Shown: positions 15,181 through 23,767 of the stretch, one piece after another
Layout: each line of letters opens with the position of its first letter
How positions within the stretch are numbered: position 1 is the stretch's first letter
Source: Pseudomonas sp. LS1212
GTDB lineage: Bacteria > Pseudomonadota > Gammaproteobacteria > Pseudomonadales > Pseudomonadaceae
Direction of reading: 5' to 3'
NCBI RefSeq assembly: GCF_024741815.1
Contig: NZ_CP102951.1
Coordinates: 3,362,001-3,426,000 of the forward strand
DNA: 64,000 bases
Notes under the pieces: model-generated
The model's input: only the letters and a program-made list of their open reading frames with translations
Told to the model about the DNA's origin: nothing
Database searches by the model: none
Translations under genes and position numbers: made by a program

Positions 15181-15183
15181 GTT

Positions 15184-15555
15184 TCAACCCCGAGCCTGGC
15201 GCTTGTGCGCCAGGCGTTGCTGCCAGTTGCCGGCATTGGCACGCTGACATTGCTCTTCACTGTCGAAATGCACATGGGCCGACACTGGACTGACGACGAC
15301 ATCCGCCTCATTCAACGCCACGGCCGTCAGTTCGACCATGCGCTCACCCTGCCCACTGGACAGGGCCCGGTCCTGGTTGGCCTGGGTATCGAAGACCCAG
15401 ACCACCATCAGGCTCGCAGGGAACGTCGCGTAGTCCACCTCGTGGGTCAGCCAGCAGAACCCCACTATTTCTGCTTTGGCCGTTTCACAGGCCTCGGTCA
15501 GAGTAGCCGCCAAGCGACGCTCGATGTGCGCCTGATCGCGCTTGCTTAACCGCAT
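15184..15555 (-). CDS. Conserved hypothetical protein of Pseudomonas type
   Basis: 123 residues starting MRLSKRDQAHIERRLAATLT, with GFCWLTHEVDYATFPASLMV and a C-terminal SAHVHFDSEEQC. It resembles a ribosome- or tRNA-linked alpha/beta protein family common in Pseudomonas, but I cannot assign a function. AAGGA lies eight bases before the ATG at 15555. A longer frame to 15615 lacks such a signal. It precedes the DUF1289 gene by three bases. Confidence 0.7.
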   Translation of the reverse strand: MRLSKRDQAHIERRLAATLTEACETAKAEIVGFCWLTHEVDYATFPASLMVVWVFDTQANQDRALSSGQGERMVELTAVALNEADVVVSPVSAHVHFDSEEQCQRANAGNWQQRLAHKRQARG

Positions 15556-15651
15556 GGGTGGTGTCCTTGAATGGCTGCCGGAGAAAAAAACCATCATACG
15601 ATACCTCTTGGCCATTGAAGGTATCGCCTCAGGCTAGGCCTGCAAACCGAC

Positions 15652-15806
15652 TCAAAACGCCCACTTCGTGGTCACCATCAAATTGCGCGGCTCCCCATAG
15701 AAAGTCGTATCAAAGTTGCCCAAGCCACTCAGATAGCGCTTGTCGAACATGTTGTTGGCATTGAGCGTGAAGGTCAGGTGCTCGTTGTACTCGTAACGGG
15801 TCATCA
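15652..15806 (-). pseudogene. TonB-dependent siderophore receptor, C-terminal remnant
   Basis: The minus strand reads YEYNEHLTFTLNANNMFDKR, then YLSGLGNFDTTFYGEPRNL and MVTTKWAF followed by a stop. These are the last two or three beta-strands of an FpvA/FecA-like receptor, with the terminal Phe required for outer-membrane assembly. Only about 50 residues remain. The fragment begins where the DUF3087 gene ends (the stop codons share 15804-15806), so a deletion removed the rest of the receptor. Confidence 0.85.
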
Positions 15807-16337
15807 GGTCCCCGCACCCGCCTTCTGCACGGCCTCAAGCCAGGCCGGGTCCAATCGAGGCTGGTCGGTATCCATCCCCAGCGCCTCCATCGTCGCCTTG
15901 TGCTGGTCGATCTCGTGCACCATCTGGCTCAGGGCGCTGGAGTTGGCGTCCAGCTGGTGCATCTGGGTGACGCCCAGGTGATAGAACCGCAACAGTTTCA
16001 TGGCCGCCGGGTCGCTGACCTGCACGCCCGTTTTGACGTGATGCATGACATTGGTCACGCTCATCAGGCTGCGCTTGAGTTGCCAGCCGTACACCGCCGC
16101 AGCCATCCACGGCTGCGACCAGAACTTCACCCGCAGCAGCACAATGCTCAGCACCAGGGCTGCCAGCACACCCGCCACGTTCAAGCGGAAATTATCCCCG
16201 CCCGGTACGCCGAACAGCATCACGGCAGCGCTGGACAGCACCATGGCCAGCGCGATGAAGACCAGCGCGATGACCAGGGTGCTGCGCCGGGTTTGCTGAC
16301 GATAGGTTTCGGGGTTCTGCGGTTTGATCTCGAACAT
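15804..16337 (-). CDS. DUF3087 membrane protein
   Basis: 177 residues from the ATG at 16337 (MFEIKPQNPETYRQQTRRST). Two hydrophobic segments (about 22-44 and 53-75) are followed by a cytoplasmic helical part with WMAAAVYGWQLKRSLMSVTN and FYHLGVTQMHQLDANSSALS. This matches the DUF3087 family of two-helix inner-membrane proteins of unknown function. A start at 16379 adds 14 residues and has a weaker context. The C-terminus (AVQKAGAGT) may be native or altered by the fusion to the receptor scar. Confidence 0.75.
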   Translation of the reverse strand: MFEIKPQNPETYRQQTRRSTLVIALVFIALAMVLSSAAVMLFGVPGGDNFRLNVAGVLAALVLSIVLLRVKFWSQPWMAAAVYGWQLKRSLMSVTNVMHHVKTGVQVSDPAAMKLLRFYHLGVTQMHQLDANSSALSQMVHEIDQHKATMEALGMDTDQPRLDPAWLEAVQKAGAGT

Positions 16338-16507
16338 GAAGGTGGCGGGCTCTGAAAAAACGATGGCCGGCATTATCACCCGAGACGGCGTTCAAAAGAA
16401 TTTGGCAGAGCGCTGTTGTCTGAAAAACATTGCGCAACTTAATGCCTTGCACCCAGCCGCAAAATCCCGCTAGCATTCGCCCGTCGCTGCAAATTCAGCG
16501 ATCGGGC

Positions 16508-16530
16508 CTGGAAACCCGTGGAGCAATGGG
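16508..16530 (+). promoter_or_regulatory. Upstream target segment (seqA-like) of C4-like RNA, copy 2
   Basis: CTGGAAA at 16508-16514 is complementary to TTTTCCAG at 16637-16644. GCAATGGG at 16523-16530 pairs with CCTATTGC in the loop at 16624-16631 with one G-U. These differ from copy 1 (TTTGACAG and GCAAAAGG) in step with the changes in the structured RNA. Confidence 0.55.
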
Positions 16531-16537
16531 CGCATAG

Positions 16538-16569
16538 GCGCCACCATAACGATTGCGGGCGCTTTTTTT
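16538..16569 (+). terminator. Intrinsic terminator-like hairpin before C4-like RNA, copy 2
   Basis: GCGCC (16538-16542) pairs with GGCGC (16558-16562), followed by seven T (16563-16569). It corresponds in position and form to 2747-2778. Confidence 0.5.
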
Positions 16570-16586
16570 GCGTCTGCACGTCTATG

Positions 16587-16659
16587 GCGGCTGTGCGTGG
16601 GAGACCTTCGGGTCTGCCGGGTTCCTATTGCCCCGGTTTTCCAGCCTGCGTACAGCTGC
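16587..16659 (+). ncRNA. C4/CI antisense-like structured RNA, copy 2
   Basis: A 15-pair outer helix (16587-16601 with 16645-16659) encloses AGACC/GGTCT (16602-16606 with 16611-16615, TTCG loop) and CCGGG/CCCGG (16617-16621 with 16632-16636, loop TTCCTATTGC). The first hairpin differs from copy 1 in sequence on both arms yet pairs perfectly, which is covariation. The loop base that changed (T to A) is matched by a change in the ribosome-binding site at 16698-16707 (GTGATAGGAG), so all ten positions still pair when G-U is allowed. The structure resembles the C4/CI antisense RNA of P1 and P4-type phages. Confidence 0.65.
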
Positions 16660-16670
16660 CACCCATTCGC

Positions 16671-16707
16671 CTGGAAACGAACGTGGTAGCTCAACTAGTG
16701 ATAGGAG
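16671..16707 (+). promoter_or_regulatory. Downstream target segment (seqC-like) covering the RBS, copy 2
   Basis: CTGGAAA at 16671-16677 is complementary to the TTTTCCAG segment. GTGATAGGAG at 16698-16707, which contains the ribosome-binding site of the gene at 16715, is complementary to the loop of the structured RNA. Confidence 0.55.
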
Positions 16708-16714
16708 CTACACC

Positions 16715-17071
16715 ATGATAAAAATCGTCCCCGACCCACCACTCAAGAAACCCACCGACCCCGCCTCTTCCCCTGGCACCATCCACCAAACCGCCACAAC
16801 CCCCTTCGGCTCCTGCGACGCAGGCCACGCCCCGCTGTTCGCCGTATGCGCTGGCATCCCCGCCGAAGATGCCCTGGTGCATGCCTCGCTATTGCTTCGG
16901 GGCGCATTCGATACCGCCTATGCAGCGTGCGACAACGCCGGTGATAATCCGAAGAAAGGCTTGTTGTGGTCCACCCTGCATTCGGTGGAGATGGCCAAGG
17001 CGCTGATTGATGCCTTGCTCGATGGCGCCGAGTCGGGTGGCAAGCAAGCCGAGCCAGAGCCGACGTTATAG
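16715..17071 (+). CDS. DUF3077/DUF6124-type protein, second copy
   Basis: 118 residues, paralogue of the protein at 2929-3255. It shares the opening MIKIVPDPP, TPFGSCDAGHAPLFAV, then AEDALVHASLLLRGAFDTAY and WSTLHSVEMAKALIDALLDG. It has a 13-residue insertion after the start (KKPTDPASSPGT region). It is preceded by a homologous leader carrying the C4-like RNA. Function unknown. The matched changes in leader and ribosome-binding site imply that each copy is tuned to its own RNA. Confidence 0.8.
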   Translation: MIKIVPDPPLKKPTDPASSPGTIHQTATTPFGSCDAGHAPLFAVCAGIPAEDALVHASLLLRGAFDTAYAACDNAGDNPKKGLLWSTLHSVEMAKALIDALLDGAESGGKQAEPEPTL

Positions 17072-17089
17072 GCTGGCAACGCTGCACAA

Positions 17090-17114
17090 GGATGGCCCGA
17101 ATGCCGGGCCATCC
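17090..17114. terminator. Hairpin between convergent genes
   Basis: GGATGGCCCG (17090-17099) pairs perfectly with CGGGCCATCC (17105-17114) around a five-base loop. It lies between the DUF3077-type gene and the convergent LysR gene. There is no T-run, so termination is plausible but not certain. Confidence 0.45.
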
Positions 17115-17999
17115 CTACCCTCCCCGCGCTGGCTCCGGGTGGGTGCTGGAATCGAAGAGCTCTGAAATAATCGGCCGATTACGACGTATTCCAAGGCAGC
17201 AAAGGTAATAGCTGATATGGAAAGGTTGTTCAACGAATGAGATCGCCTTGGTACCGGGTCTGTCGGCATACTCAACCGCTGATACGAAGCCGATGCCTAT
17301 TCCTTGAACGACAGCATGGACGATAGCCTCCCGACTGTTGAGCTGCATGGCGCAGTCCAGGCTGACACCGTGTGCCTTACAGCCTTCTTCTACCAGCTGC
17401 CGGGTGCGCGAACCTTTCTCGCGCAGTACTACACGTTGACCGGTGATTTCCTTGACACTGACCTGCGTCTGGTTCGCCCACGGGTGGTCATCGCGAACCA
17501 CAGCCAAAATCGGACAGGTTCGATATAGCTGCGTGCTCAAGCGGGGGTCGAACTCCGACAGTGCCAGAATCGCCACATCGATATCAAAGTTATACAAACG
17601 GTCCAGCGTTCCTGTTTCAGTGGTGAACGAGGTCTCCAGCTCGACGTCCGGATACTGCTGCATGAGAGCATAGGTCAGGCTCATGGCAATCGGCGGTGAT
17701 ACGGCACCGATGCGAAGCATTCCCTGCTTTCGCTGGCGGAAGCTCTGCAACAATTGCAAGGCCTCGTCCTCCTGGCCGAACAGGCCTTGGGTGATTTCAT
17801 AGAGCATACGCCCTGCCGAACTCATTTCGATGTATCGTCCGCGGCGATGAAATAACTCCACCGAGAACTTTTTTTCCAGTGCACTGACTTGTTCGCTGAT
17901 GGTTGGTTGGCCGACACTCAGGTACTCGGCGGCCAGGGTGAAGCTCCCCGTTCTGGCTACGGCATGGAAGGAGCGCAGCCACTTATGATACTGGTACAT
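17115..17999 (-). CDS. LysR-family regulator
   Basis: 294 residues. The N-terminal winged helix-turn-helix is LRSFHAVARTGSFTLAAEYL with GQPTISEQVSALEKKFSVEL, followed by the periplasmic-binding-protein-like effector domain (about 90-290) with LREKGSRTRQLVEEGCKAHG. The HTH motif SVGQPTISEQV and the effector domain recall the regulators found beside phosphonate (2-aminoethylphosphonate) genes. It lies downstream of the porin-phnX-transporter cluster on the same strand and is a candidate regulator of it. No operator was identified. Confidence 0.88.
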   Translation of the reverse strand: MYQYHKWLRSFHAVARTGSFTLAAEYLSVGQPTISEQVSALEKKFSVELFHRRGRYIEMSSAGRMLYEITQGLFGQEDEALQLLQSFRQRKQGMLRIGAVSPPIAMSLTYALMQQYPDVELETSFTTETGTLDRLYNFDIDVAILALSEFDPRLSTQLYRTCPILAVVRDDHPWANQTQVSVKEITGQRVVLREKGSRTRQLVEEGCKAHGVSLDCAMQLNSREAIVHAVVQGIGIGFVSAVEYADRPGTKAISFVEQPFHISYYLCCLGIRRNRPIISELFDSSTHPEPARGG

Positions 18000-18270
18000 A
18001 AATAGTCCGATTCCTGAAGCGTCAATGAGCCTGCTTGTCTGTCCGATTTGTGCTGAAAAAAAGGTCGCCAGACCACTGAGGCACTACCCAGCGTGCTTTC
18101 GTATCTCAGAATGGCTGACGACCCAGGAGGGAATCGGCTGAAACTCAAACAGCTTCAAGATCGTGCGCTTTGTATCAGTTCAAATGATCACTACAGCGAG
18201 TTTCTCAGGCAGCATCCCTGCTATCGATTAAGCCGGCGCAGTTGGCAAACTGCAAGCTCGCTTAAGCGCC

Positions 18271-19557
18271 CTAAAAGTTGATCACATAGCTGGCGATCAG
18301 CCTGTTCTCGTCGGCGCTGTCAGCGTAATTCGAACGGTTTGTGGCGTTGCGCCAGCGGAGTGAAAAATTCTTCAGCGGCCCGGATTGAACGACGTAGGTG
18401 ATATCCGTACTGCGCTCCCATTCGTGCCCCTCCTCCCCAAGGGCACGCAGCTCTGCGGCCTTACTGGTGTTGATATTGGCAGGGTCCACATCATCGCCCT
18501 TGACGTAACGCAGGTTGAAGGTCAGGCCGGGGACTCCCATTGTCGCAAAGTCATAACCGTAGCCGGCATACAAGGCTCGTTCATTGGCCAGGGAAAACGT
18601 GCTCACCAGCATTTCACCGAACAGGTAGGTGTCGGTACCCGCTATGTAAGCAAAGGCGGTATCGCCCCATCCCTTCTGATAACCAGCACTCAATGTGTGC
18701 CCTGCCAGGCTGTAGCCGAAATTGCTACTGAAGGTTCTGTTGTCAACCTCACCAACCAGCTTGCGGCCGCTTTCCCTGGCATCGAAGTAGCGCATTTCTG
18801 CAAACACCTTACCAGCACCCAACGGAGCATTGAGCTTCAGCCCGACGTAATCCCGTCGGAAGATATCCTCAAGCTCGCCTACGTGGTAGGACAGGATGAG
18901 ATTGGGCATCACCTGGTAATCGAGCCCGGCATAAGTGTAGTGGTCACTGCTGACCTTGGTGGAATATCCCCCGAATTGAGACGTAGCCGTAAGATCTTCG
19001 GAATTGGAAGAGTCGCGTTGCTTGACCGAATCGACGCGTCCCAGCGTAACCGTCAGAGCATCGATGTCACGGGATACCAACTGCCCACCATTGAAGACCT
19101 GAGGCAACAGGCGGCTGTTGTTCGAAGACATCAGCGCAAGGACCGGATTCAACCCGCCGATGCGCAGCTCGCTCTTGGCCAATCGAGCCTTTGCAGTCAA
19201 AGACAGCTTGGAGTAGTCGTCTTCTGCGCGCTTGTCCGTTCCCCGCGGTAGAAGCCCGGTTCCAGTCCTGTCAGGACTGGAATCAAGCTTGAGGCCCAGC
19301 ATTGCGATTGCATCCAAGCCGAAGCCAACCTTCCCCTCGGTGAACCCCGATTGCAGGTTCAATATGAAGCCTTGTGCCCACTCCTCCCGTTTCGATTGGC
19401 TCGGTGTTCCATCCCGAAAGTCTCGGCTGTAGTAGAAGTTCCGCAGTTCGAGTGCAGCTTTACCATCACCGACAAAGTCAGCGAATGCAGAGGGCGCGCA
19501 TGGCGCAAGGGCAACGCAAAGGGCTGTTTTGAGGTAGCGATGAGGTCTTGTTGTCAT
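18271..19557 (-). CDS. OprD-family outer-membrane porin
   Basis: 428 residues. The signal peptide is about residues 1-26, ending SAFADFVGD. This is followed by the OprD opening GKAALELRNFYYSRDF, the internal FGGYSTKVSSDHYTYAGLDY, and a C-terminal strand RLIASYVINF with terminal Phe. OprD-family channels take up amino acids, aromatic acids and other small organic molecules. The position after phnX on the same strand suggests it imports the phosphonate substrate of this block. Length is normal for the family. Confidence 0.92.
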   Translation of the reverse strand: MTTRPHRYLKTALCVALAPCAPSAFADFVGDGKAALELRNFYYSRDFRDGTPSQSKREEWAQGFILNLQSGFTEGKVGFGLDAIAMLGLKLDSSPDRTGTGLLPRGTDKRAEDDYSKLSLTAKARLAKSELRIGGLNPVLALMSSNNSRLLPQVFNGGQLVSRDIDALTVTLGRVDSVKQRDSSNSEDLTATSQFGGYSTKVSSDHYTYAGLDYQVMPNLILSYHVGELEDIFRRDYVGLKLNAPLGAGKVFAEMRYFDARESGRKLVGEVDNRTFSSNFGYSLAGHTLSAGYQKGWGDTAFAYIAGTDTYLFGEMLVSTFSLANERALYAGYGYDFATMGVPGLTFNLRYVKGDDVDPANINTSKAAELRALGEEGHEWERSTDITYVVQSGPLKNFSLRWRNATNRSNYADSADENRLIASYVINF

Positions 19558-19688
19558 TATTGTTCGATCTCTACTTTGAGTGGGTCACCCTGAGAAGTCT
19601 CTGGTCCGCCAAAAGAATACTCAGGTCGCTACCTGCCCGCCTCGATGCGCAAGTACAGGCAGGTAGCTCCAAAGGCTCAAAACACTCT

Positions 19689-20516
19689 TCAGCAGGCCTG
19701 CGGTACCTCACCGCGAGCCAGCCGCTGGTTGATGTCGTCGATCACCGCCGGCAGGTCGGTGATCGTGTCGATCAGGTAGTGCGGGCGCGAGCCTTCGAAC
19801 ATCTGAGCGATGCGTGCGCGCTCTTGCGTCAGCTGCTCCTCTGACAGAGCCTTGTACTGATCAAAAGTCAGGCCCAGGGCGTTACCGGAACAGGTCAGCG
19901 CGACAGTCCACATGCCAGCGCTGCGACCCTCGAGGATCCCTGGCCAGGTGTCATCGACCTTCACGCAGGCAGCCACGTCGTCGATACCCAAAGCGATCAC
20001 ATTGGCCAGGGCCTGGGCTGGGTGCGGGCGGCCATTGGGCACTTCGTCGGTGGCCACTACGTGGTCGGCGACGTAGCCATTCTGGCGAGCCAGCTCTACC
20101 ACTTTCTCCATCACCACTGCCGGGTAACCGGAGCAGGAGCCGATCTTCAGGCCCTTGCCGCGCAAGGCGGCAATTGCGTCGAGAGCGCCAGGGATCAGTG
20201 CCGAATGCAGGGCGATCTTCTCGATCTGAAGCGGCATGAAGCGCTCGTAGAGAGCAGTGACGTCATCATCGGTCGGCAGGCGGTCGAAGGCGGCACGGTA
20301 GCGTTCAGCGATTTGCGGTTGGTTGCATAGGGTGCGGATGTGGTCCCACTTGCCCATGCCCATCGGGCCGCGAGCCTCTTCCAGGGAGACGGCGACACCG
20401 AACTCAGCGAAAGCTTCGACGAAAATCTGGGTTGGCGCGAAGGAACCGAAGTCGACGACGGTGCCCGCCCAGTCCAGGACTACAGCTTTCAGTTGGGTGG
20501 GTTGCTTGTATTGCAT
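19689..20516 (-). CDS. phnX: Phosphonoacetaldehyde hydrolase (phosphonatase)
   Basis: 275 residues, HAD superfamily. The nucleophile Asp is in VVLDWAGTVVDFGSFAP near residue 15. The Schiff-base Lys is in GPMGMGKWDHIR near 56. The later motifs are GSCSGYPAVVMEKV and VKVDDTWPGILEGRSAGMW. It cleaves the carbon-phosphorus bond of phosphonoacetaldehyde, giving acetaldehyde and phosphate. Usually it follows PhnW, the AEP transaminase, but no PhnW is present here. A FAD oxidase-like gene at 25025 may supply the aldehyde instead. It is cotranscribed with the transporter and iron alcohol dehydrogenase upstream. Confidence 0.95.
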   Translation of the reverse strand: MQYKQPTQLKAVVLDWAGTVVDFGSFAPTQIFVEAFAEFGVAVSLEEARGPMGMGKWDHIRTLCNQPQIAERYRAAFDRLPTDDDVTALYERFMPLQIEKIALHSALIPGALDAIAALRGKGLKIGSCSGYPAVVMEKVVELARQNGYVADHVVATDEVPNGRPHPAQALANVIALGIDDVAACVKVDDTWPGILEGRSAGMWTVALTCSGNALGLTFDQYKALSEEQLTQERARIAQMFEGSRPHYLIDTITDLPAVIDDINQRLARGEVPQAC

Positions 20517-20630
20517 GGTGAATCTCCGATTTAGGGATGAGTGGGGACTCCCCTCTCGTACAAGAGGAGTGATCCCGTAGCTTGGTTATCAATATGGGTT
20601 AAGGCGGTGGTGACTCTGGCAGGATGCGTT

Positions 20631-21926
20631 TCAACGTCTGATAAATAGCGCGACCGCGGCGCTGGACAGGCAGGCGGCGGTTACCACGATGAATATCAAC
20701 GAGGTATTCCCAGTGCTGTCGAGCATGCTGCCGATCAGGGGTTCGGCAAGACCGGCAAACAGGTAGGAAGCGAAGTTCATCACCCCTGTCGCGGTCCCGG
20801 CCCGTTTCGCGCCGACCAGATCAGGGCACAGTGCCCAGAAGCTGGAAGCAGGCCCGTAGACGAAGAAACCACACAGGAACAGCGCCACCAGGCCGATGCC
20901 GCTATGGGCAGGAAGGCTCCACATCCACAGACTGGTCAGCGCACCAAGGAACATGTAAAGCATGATCGCCAGGTAGCGCTTGGAGCCGAACAACTTGTCG
21001 GAAACCCAACCATTGCTCAGAGCGCCGATCGCCATACCAACCGGCAGGGCAACGGTGATCCACTTGGGGTCGATGAAGCTGTCACCGCTCTTCCAATCGG
21101 CACCCAGAAAGTGAACCGGCACCCAGACGATCAGGCCGTAGCGGGCGGCGTTCTGGAACCCCAGGGATACGGCGGCGATGATCAGTCGGAAGTTCTTCAG
21201 TACCGCCTTGTAGCGTTGCGCGGAAGTTTCCACTTCCCCATGGGCCACTTCTTTATCTTTGTCATCGGCGTTGGCAACACCGGTGTCGGCGAGTGGTTCG
21301 AAGCCAAGGTCTTGCGGGCGTTCACGGGCAACCAGGTAGAAGAGGATGCCACCGGCCAGCATCAGCAGAACCGGCAAACGGAAGATCCAGCGCCACTCCA
21401 GCTGCAACACTTCGAGAACGACGATCGAAGTAACGTAAGAAAGAATCGACGCACAACCGGCTGCGAACACGTAAAAGCCATAAACCTTGCCGCGCTCGCC
21501 AGCGCTCCACCAATTGGACAGCAGGCGACTGCCCGGCGCCCAGCCCAGTGCCTGGAAGTAGCCGTTGATACCCCAGGGCAAGATCAGGCTGACAAGGCCG
21601 CCGGCGAAGCTCGTCACCCAGTTGGCGCCACACGACAGCACGGCACCCAGACTCATGATGCGTCGGCCGCCGAACTTGTCGGCCAGGTTACCGTTGATTG
21701 CCTGGCCAATGGCGTACGCCCAGAGCATGGCAGCCGATGCCCAGCCGAGCGTTTCCTTGGTCAAGCCAAACTCGGCCTGGATGCCCGGAATGGCAAAACC
21801 GAAGGTCTGACGACCGGTGTAGAAAAACAAGTAACAGAACATGGCGGCCAGAAGCATCCGCCACTGGGCCACACGGAACGATGAGGTGGGTACTGCAAGG
21901 CCAGACAGGGTATCGGCACGATTCAT
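20631..21926 (-). CDS. MFS transporter, organophosphate (OPA/GlpT-like) family
   Basis: 431 residues with 12 predicted hydrophobic helices. It has the OPA-type start FFYTGRQTFGFAIPGIQAEF, NGNLADKFGGRRIMSLGAVL (the loop 2-3 motif), and GWAPGSRLLSNWW, then ERGKVYGFYVFAAG. Members antiport organophosphates such as glycerol-3-phosphate with phosphate. Between a phosphonoacetaldehyde reductase-like gene and phnX, it most likely imports a C2 phosphonate (AEP or hydroxyethylphosphonate). Downstream of the iron alcohol dehydrogenase by about 120 bases. Confidence 0.88.
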   Translation of the reverse strand: MNRADTLSGLAVPTSSFRVAQWRMLLAAMFCYLFFYTGRQTFGFAIPGIQAEFGLTKETLGWASAAMLWAYAIGQAINGNLADKFGGRRIMSLGAVLSCGANWVTSFAGGLVSLILPWGINGYFQALGWAPGSRLLSNWWSAGERGKVYGFYVFAAGCASILSYVTSIVVLEVLQLEWRWIFRLPVLLMLAGGILFYLVARERPQDLGFEPLADTGVANADDKDKEVAHGEVETSAQRYKAVLKNFRLIIAAVSLGFQNAARYGLIVWVPVHFLGADWKSGDSFIDPKWITVALPVGMAIGALSNGWVSDKLFGSKRYLAIMLYMFLGALTSLWMWSLPAHSGIGLVALFLCGFFVYGPASSFWALCPDLVGAKRAGTATGVMNFASYLFAGLAEPLIGSMLDSTGNTSLIFIVVTAACLSSAAVALFIRR

Positions 21927-22046
21927 GATGTTTTCCTTCTTGTTCGTTCCCGCCGGCCGGGGGCTAGCGGGGTGGCACTCTTTGTTGGTGCATCAGGAAA
22001 TCGCCGCAGCTCGACGAGCCGCAGGCTGGGTTGGGGTGGCAGATCC

Positions 22047-23138
22047 CTAGGCGGCTCGCGAGCCGATGAAGTTCTTGCCGCGTGCGCCCTGCATGGCGAA
22101 CTCAATGATCTCCTCGGCTTCCTTGGCCGTCACGCCATAATCGTTGAACTCCGTCTTCACCTGGAGGCTGTGAAGGAACTCGCGCAGCTGGGCCTGGGCC
22201 TTGGCCAGGTCATTGCCGAACACCCGTTGCAGGGTCCGGTCGCGCGCTTCGTCGCGGCCCCAGGCCAGGCCAAGGACCAGCGGCAGGGTGAAGGAGCAGG
22301 CGATGCCATGGGGCAGCCCATGGCGCAGGGTCATTTCGTAGGAGATGGAGTGGGCCAGCGCAGTCTTGGTGTTGGAAAAGGCCATTCCGGCCTTGAGCGC
22401 GGCCAACGCCATCCGCGAACGCAGCTCCCGGTCAGACAGGTCACGATGCAGCTTCGGCAAGCATTCGAGGATGTCCTCGATGGCCGAAATCGCGAAATTG
22501 TCCGAGATGGGGTTGGCATTGACGTTCCAGATCGATTCCAGTGCATGAGACAGTGCATCCAGCCCGGTCGAGACAGTAACGCCGGCAGGTACAGTCAGCA
22601 TCAATTCCGGGTCGACTATGGCTACCGTGGGCCAGGTACTGTCCAGATGCAGCGAATACTTCTTCTGGCTGACAGAGTCCCAGATGGTGGCCCAAGGGGT
22701 AACTTCGCTCCCAGTACCGGCAGTAGTCGGCGCCGCGATCAGCGCTTTACTGCGAGCCGGGACGAAGGGCTTGCCAGTAGCCAACAAGGACAGCAGTTCG
22801 TCGAAGCTGCCCGTTTCGGTGCCAACGATCAGCGCCTTGGCCGTGTCGATAGCGCTGCCACCGCCCACGGCGATGACAGTCTGGCAGTCGCCAGCCTCGC
22901 GCCAGAAGCGTTCGTAGGTACTGCGCAACTGGGCGACATCCGGATTGGGCTGGACATCCTCGACCAGGTACACCAAGCGCTCGCCCAACAGGTCCTGGAT
23001 ACGATCAACCAAGCCCAGCCCGCGGGCCTCGGGGAAGGTCACCAGGGCTACCTTCTGGTCTTCGGTGAGGGAGACAAGCTGCTGGAGGCTGCCGCAGCCG
23101 AAGCGCGTGTCAACCGGATTGTGGAAACGAGCAGTCAT
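22047..23138 (-). CDS. Iron-containing alcohol dehydrogenase (phosphonoacetaldehyde reductase-like)
   Basis: 363 residues, group III (iron) alcohol dehydrogenase. The NAD-binding GGGSAIDTAKAL is near 95 and PTTAGTGSEVTPWATIWD near 140. The metal ligands are D and H in LDALSHALES and the two His in LRHGLPHGIACSF. The strong resemblance is to the PhpC/phosphonoacetaldehyde reductase branch, which interconverts phosphonoacetaldehyde and 2-hydroxyethylphosphonate. In a degradative block it probably works in the oxidative direction to feed hydroxyethylphosphonate to PhnX, or removes excess toxic aldehyde. First gene of the unit that continues to phnX and the porin. Confidence 0.85.
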   Translation of the reverse strand: MTARFHNPVDTRFGCGSLQQLVSLTEDQKVALVTFPEARGLGLVDRIQDLLGERLVYLVEDVQPNPDVAQLRSTYERFWREAGDCQTVIAVGGGSAIDTAKALIVGTETGSFDELLSLLATGKPFVPARSKALIAAPTTAGTGSEVTPWATIWDSVSQKKYSLHLDSTWPTVAIVDPELMLTVPAGVTVSTGLDALSHALESIWNVNANPISDNFAISAIEDILECLPKLHRDLSDRELRSRMALAALKAGMAFSNTKTALAHSISYEMTLRHGLPHGIACSFTLPLVLGLAWGRDEARDRTLQRVFGNDLAKAQAQLREFLHSLQVKTEFNDYGVTAKEAEEIIEFAMQGARGKNFIGSRAA

Positions 23139-23249
23139 GATGACTCCTTTGGTTTTTCTTGTTGTAGGAAGGTGTCGCCATAGTCGGCGACCCCGTCCAA
23201 CAGCTCAAATCGATTGATTGCAGGCGTCGATCGGCCCAGCCGATACTGA

Positions 23250-23712
23250 GCGCAACACCGCGTCCAAACGCCGGGTGCACTCAGGCCGCCAATTACTGCC
23301 GATCGCACAACAACTGGGCATGCTTGAGCTGGAAGCATTCAACCTGCTGCGCGACTCGGGCAAGCTCAATCGCGGCCAGTTGAAGATCGGTGCCGTCGGC
23401 CCCTTCCATGCCATCGAGATGGTCGATGCCTACCGTCGCGACTACCCACAAATCGATATTTCGATTCGCATCGGCAACTCGGCATGCGTGTTGGCGGAGC
23501 TGGAAAACTACGTCACCGACGTCGGTGTGCTGGCGGGCCTGCATGAAGATCCGGCCTTCAGCGCCGAGCTGTATGCACGCCATCGGATCATCCTGTTTGC
23601 CAACGTCAACCATCCCCTTGCGCGCTGCGACGCAATCGAATTGGAAGCATTGCAGGGCCAGCCCTTACTTCGCCGCGAAAGCGGCTCGACGACCCGCGTG
23701 GCACTTGAATAG
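23250..23712 (+). pseudogene. LysR-family regulator, fragment
   Basis: The frame contains RRVHSGRQLLPIAQQLGMLE, then GKLNRGQLKIGAVGPFHAIE and ELENYVTDVGVLAGLHEDPA, ending in LRRESGSTTRVALE and a stop. This is the linker and first half of a LysR effector domain. The helix-turn-helix is missing upstream and the last third downstream. It is divergent from the iron alcohol dehydrogenase, where a regulator of the phosphonate genes would be expected, so a former regulator has been lost here. Confidence 0.75.
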
Positions 23713-23767
23713 TCAGATTGTTTCGTCATTCCTGAATTGCATAGACAGGCGACCTGAACGCTGAGTC

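Noticed and set aside
16553..16714. Longer start of the second DUF3077-type protein including the leader
   Set aside because: It is an open-frame accident across the C4-like RNA. The paralogue starts at the same ATG with a ribosome-binding site.
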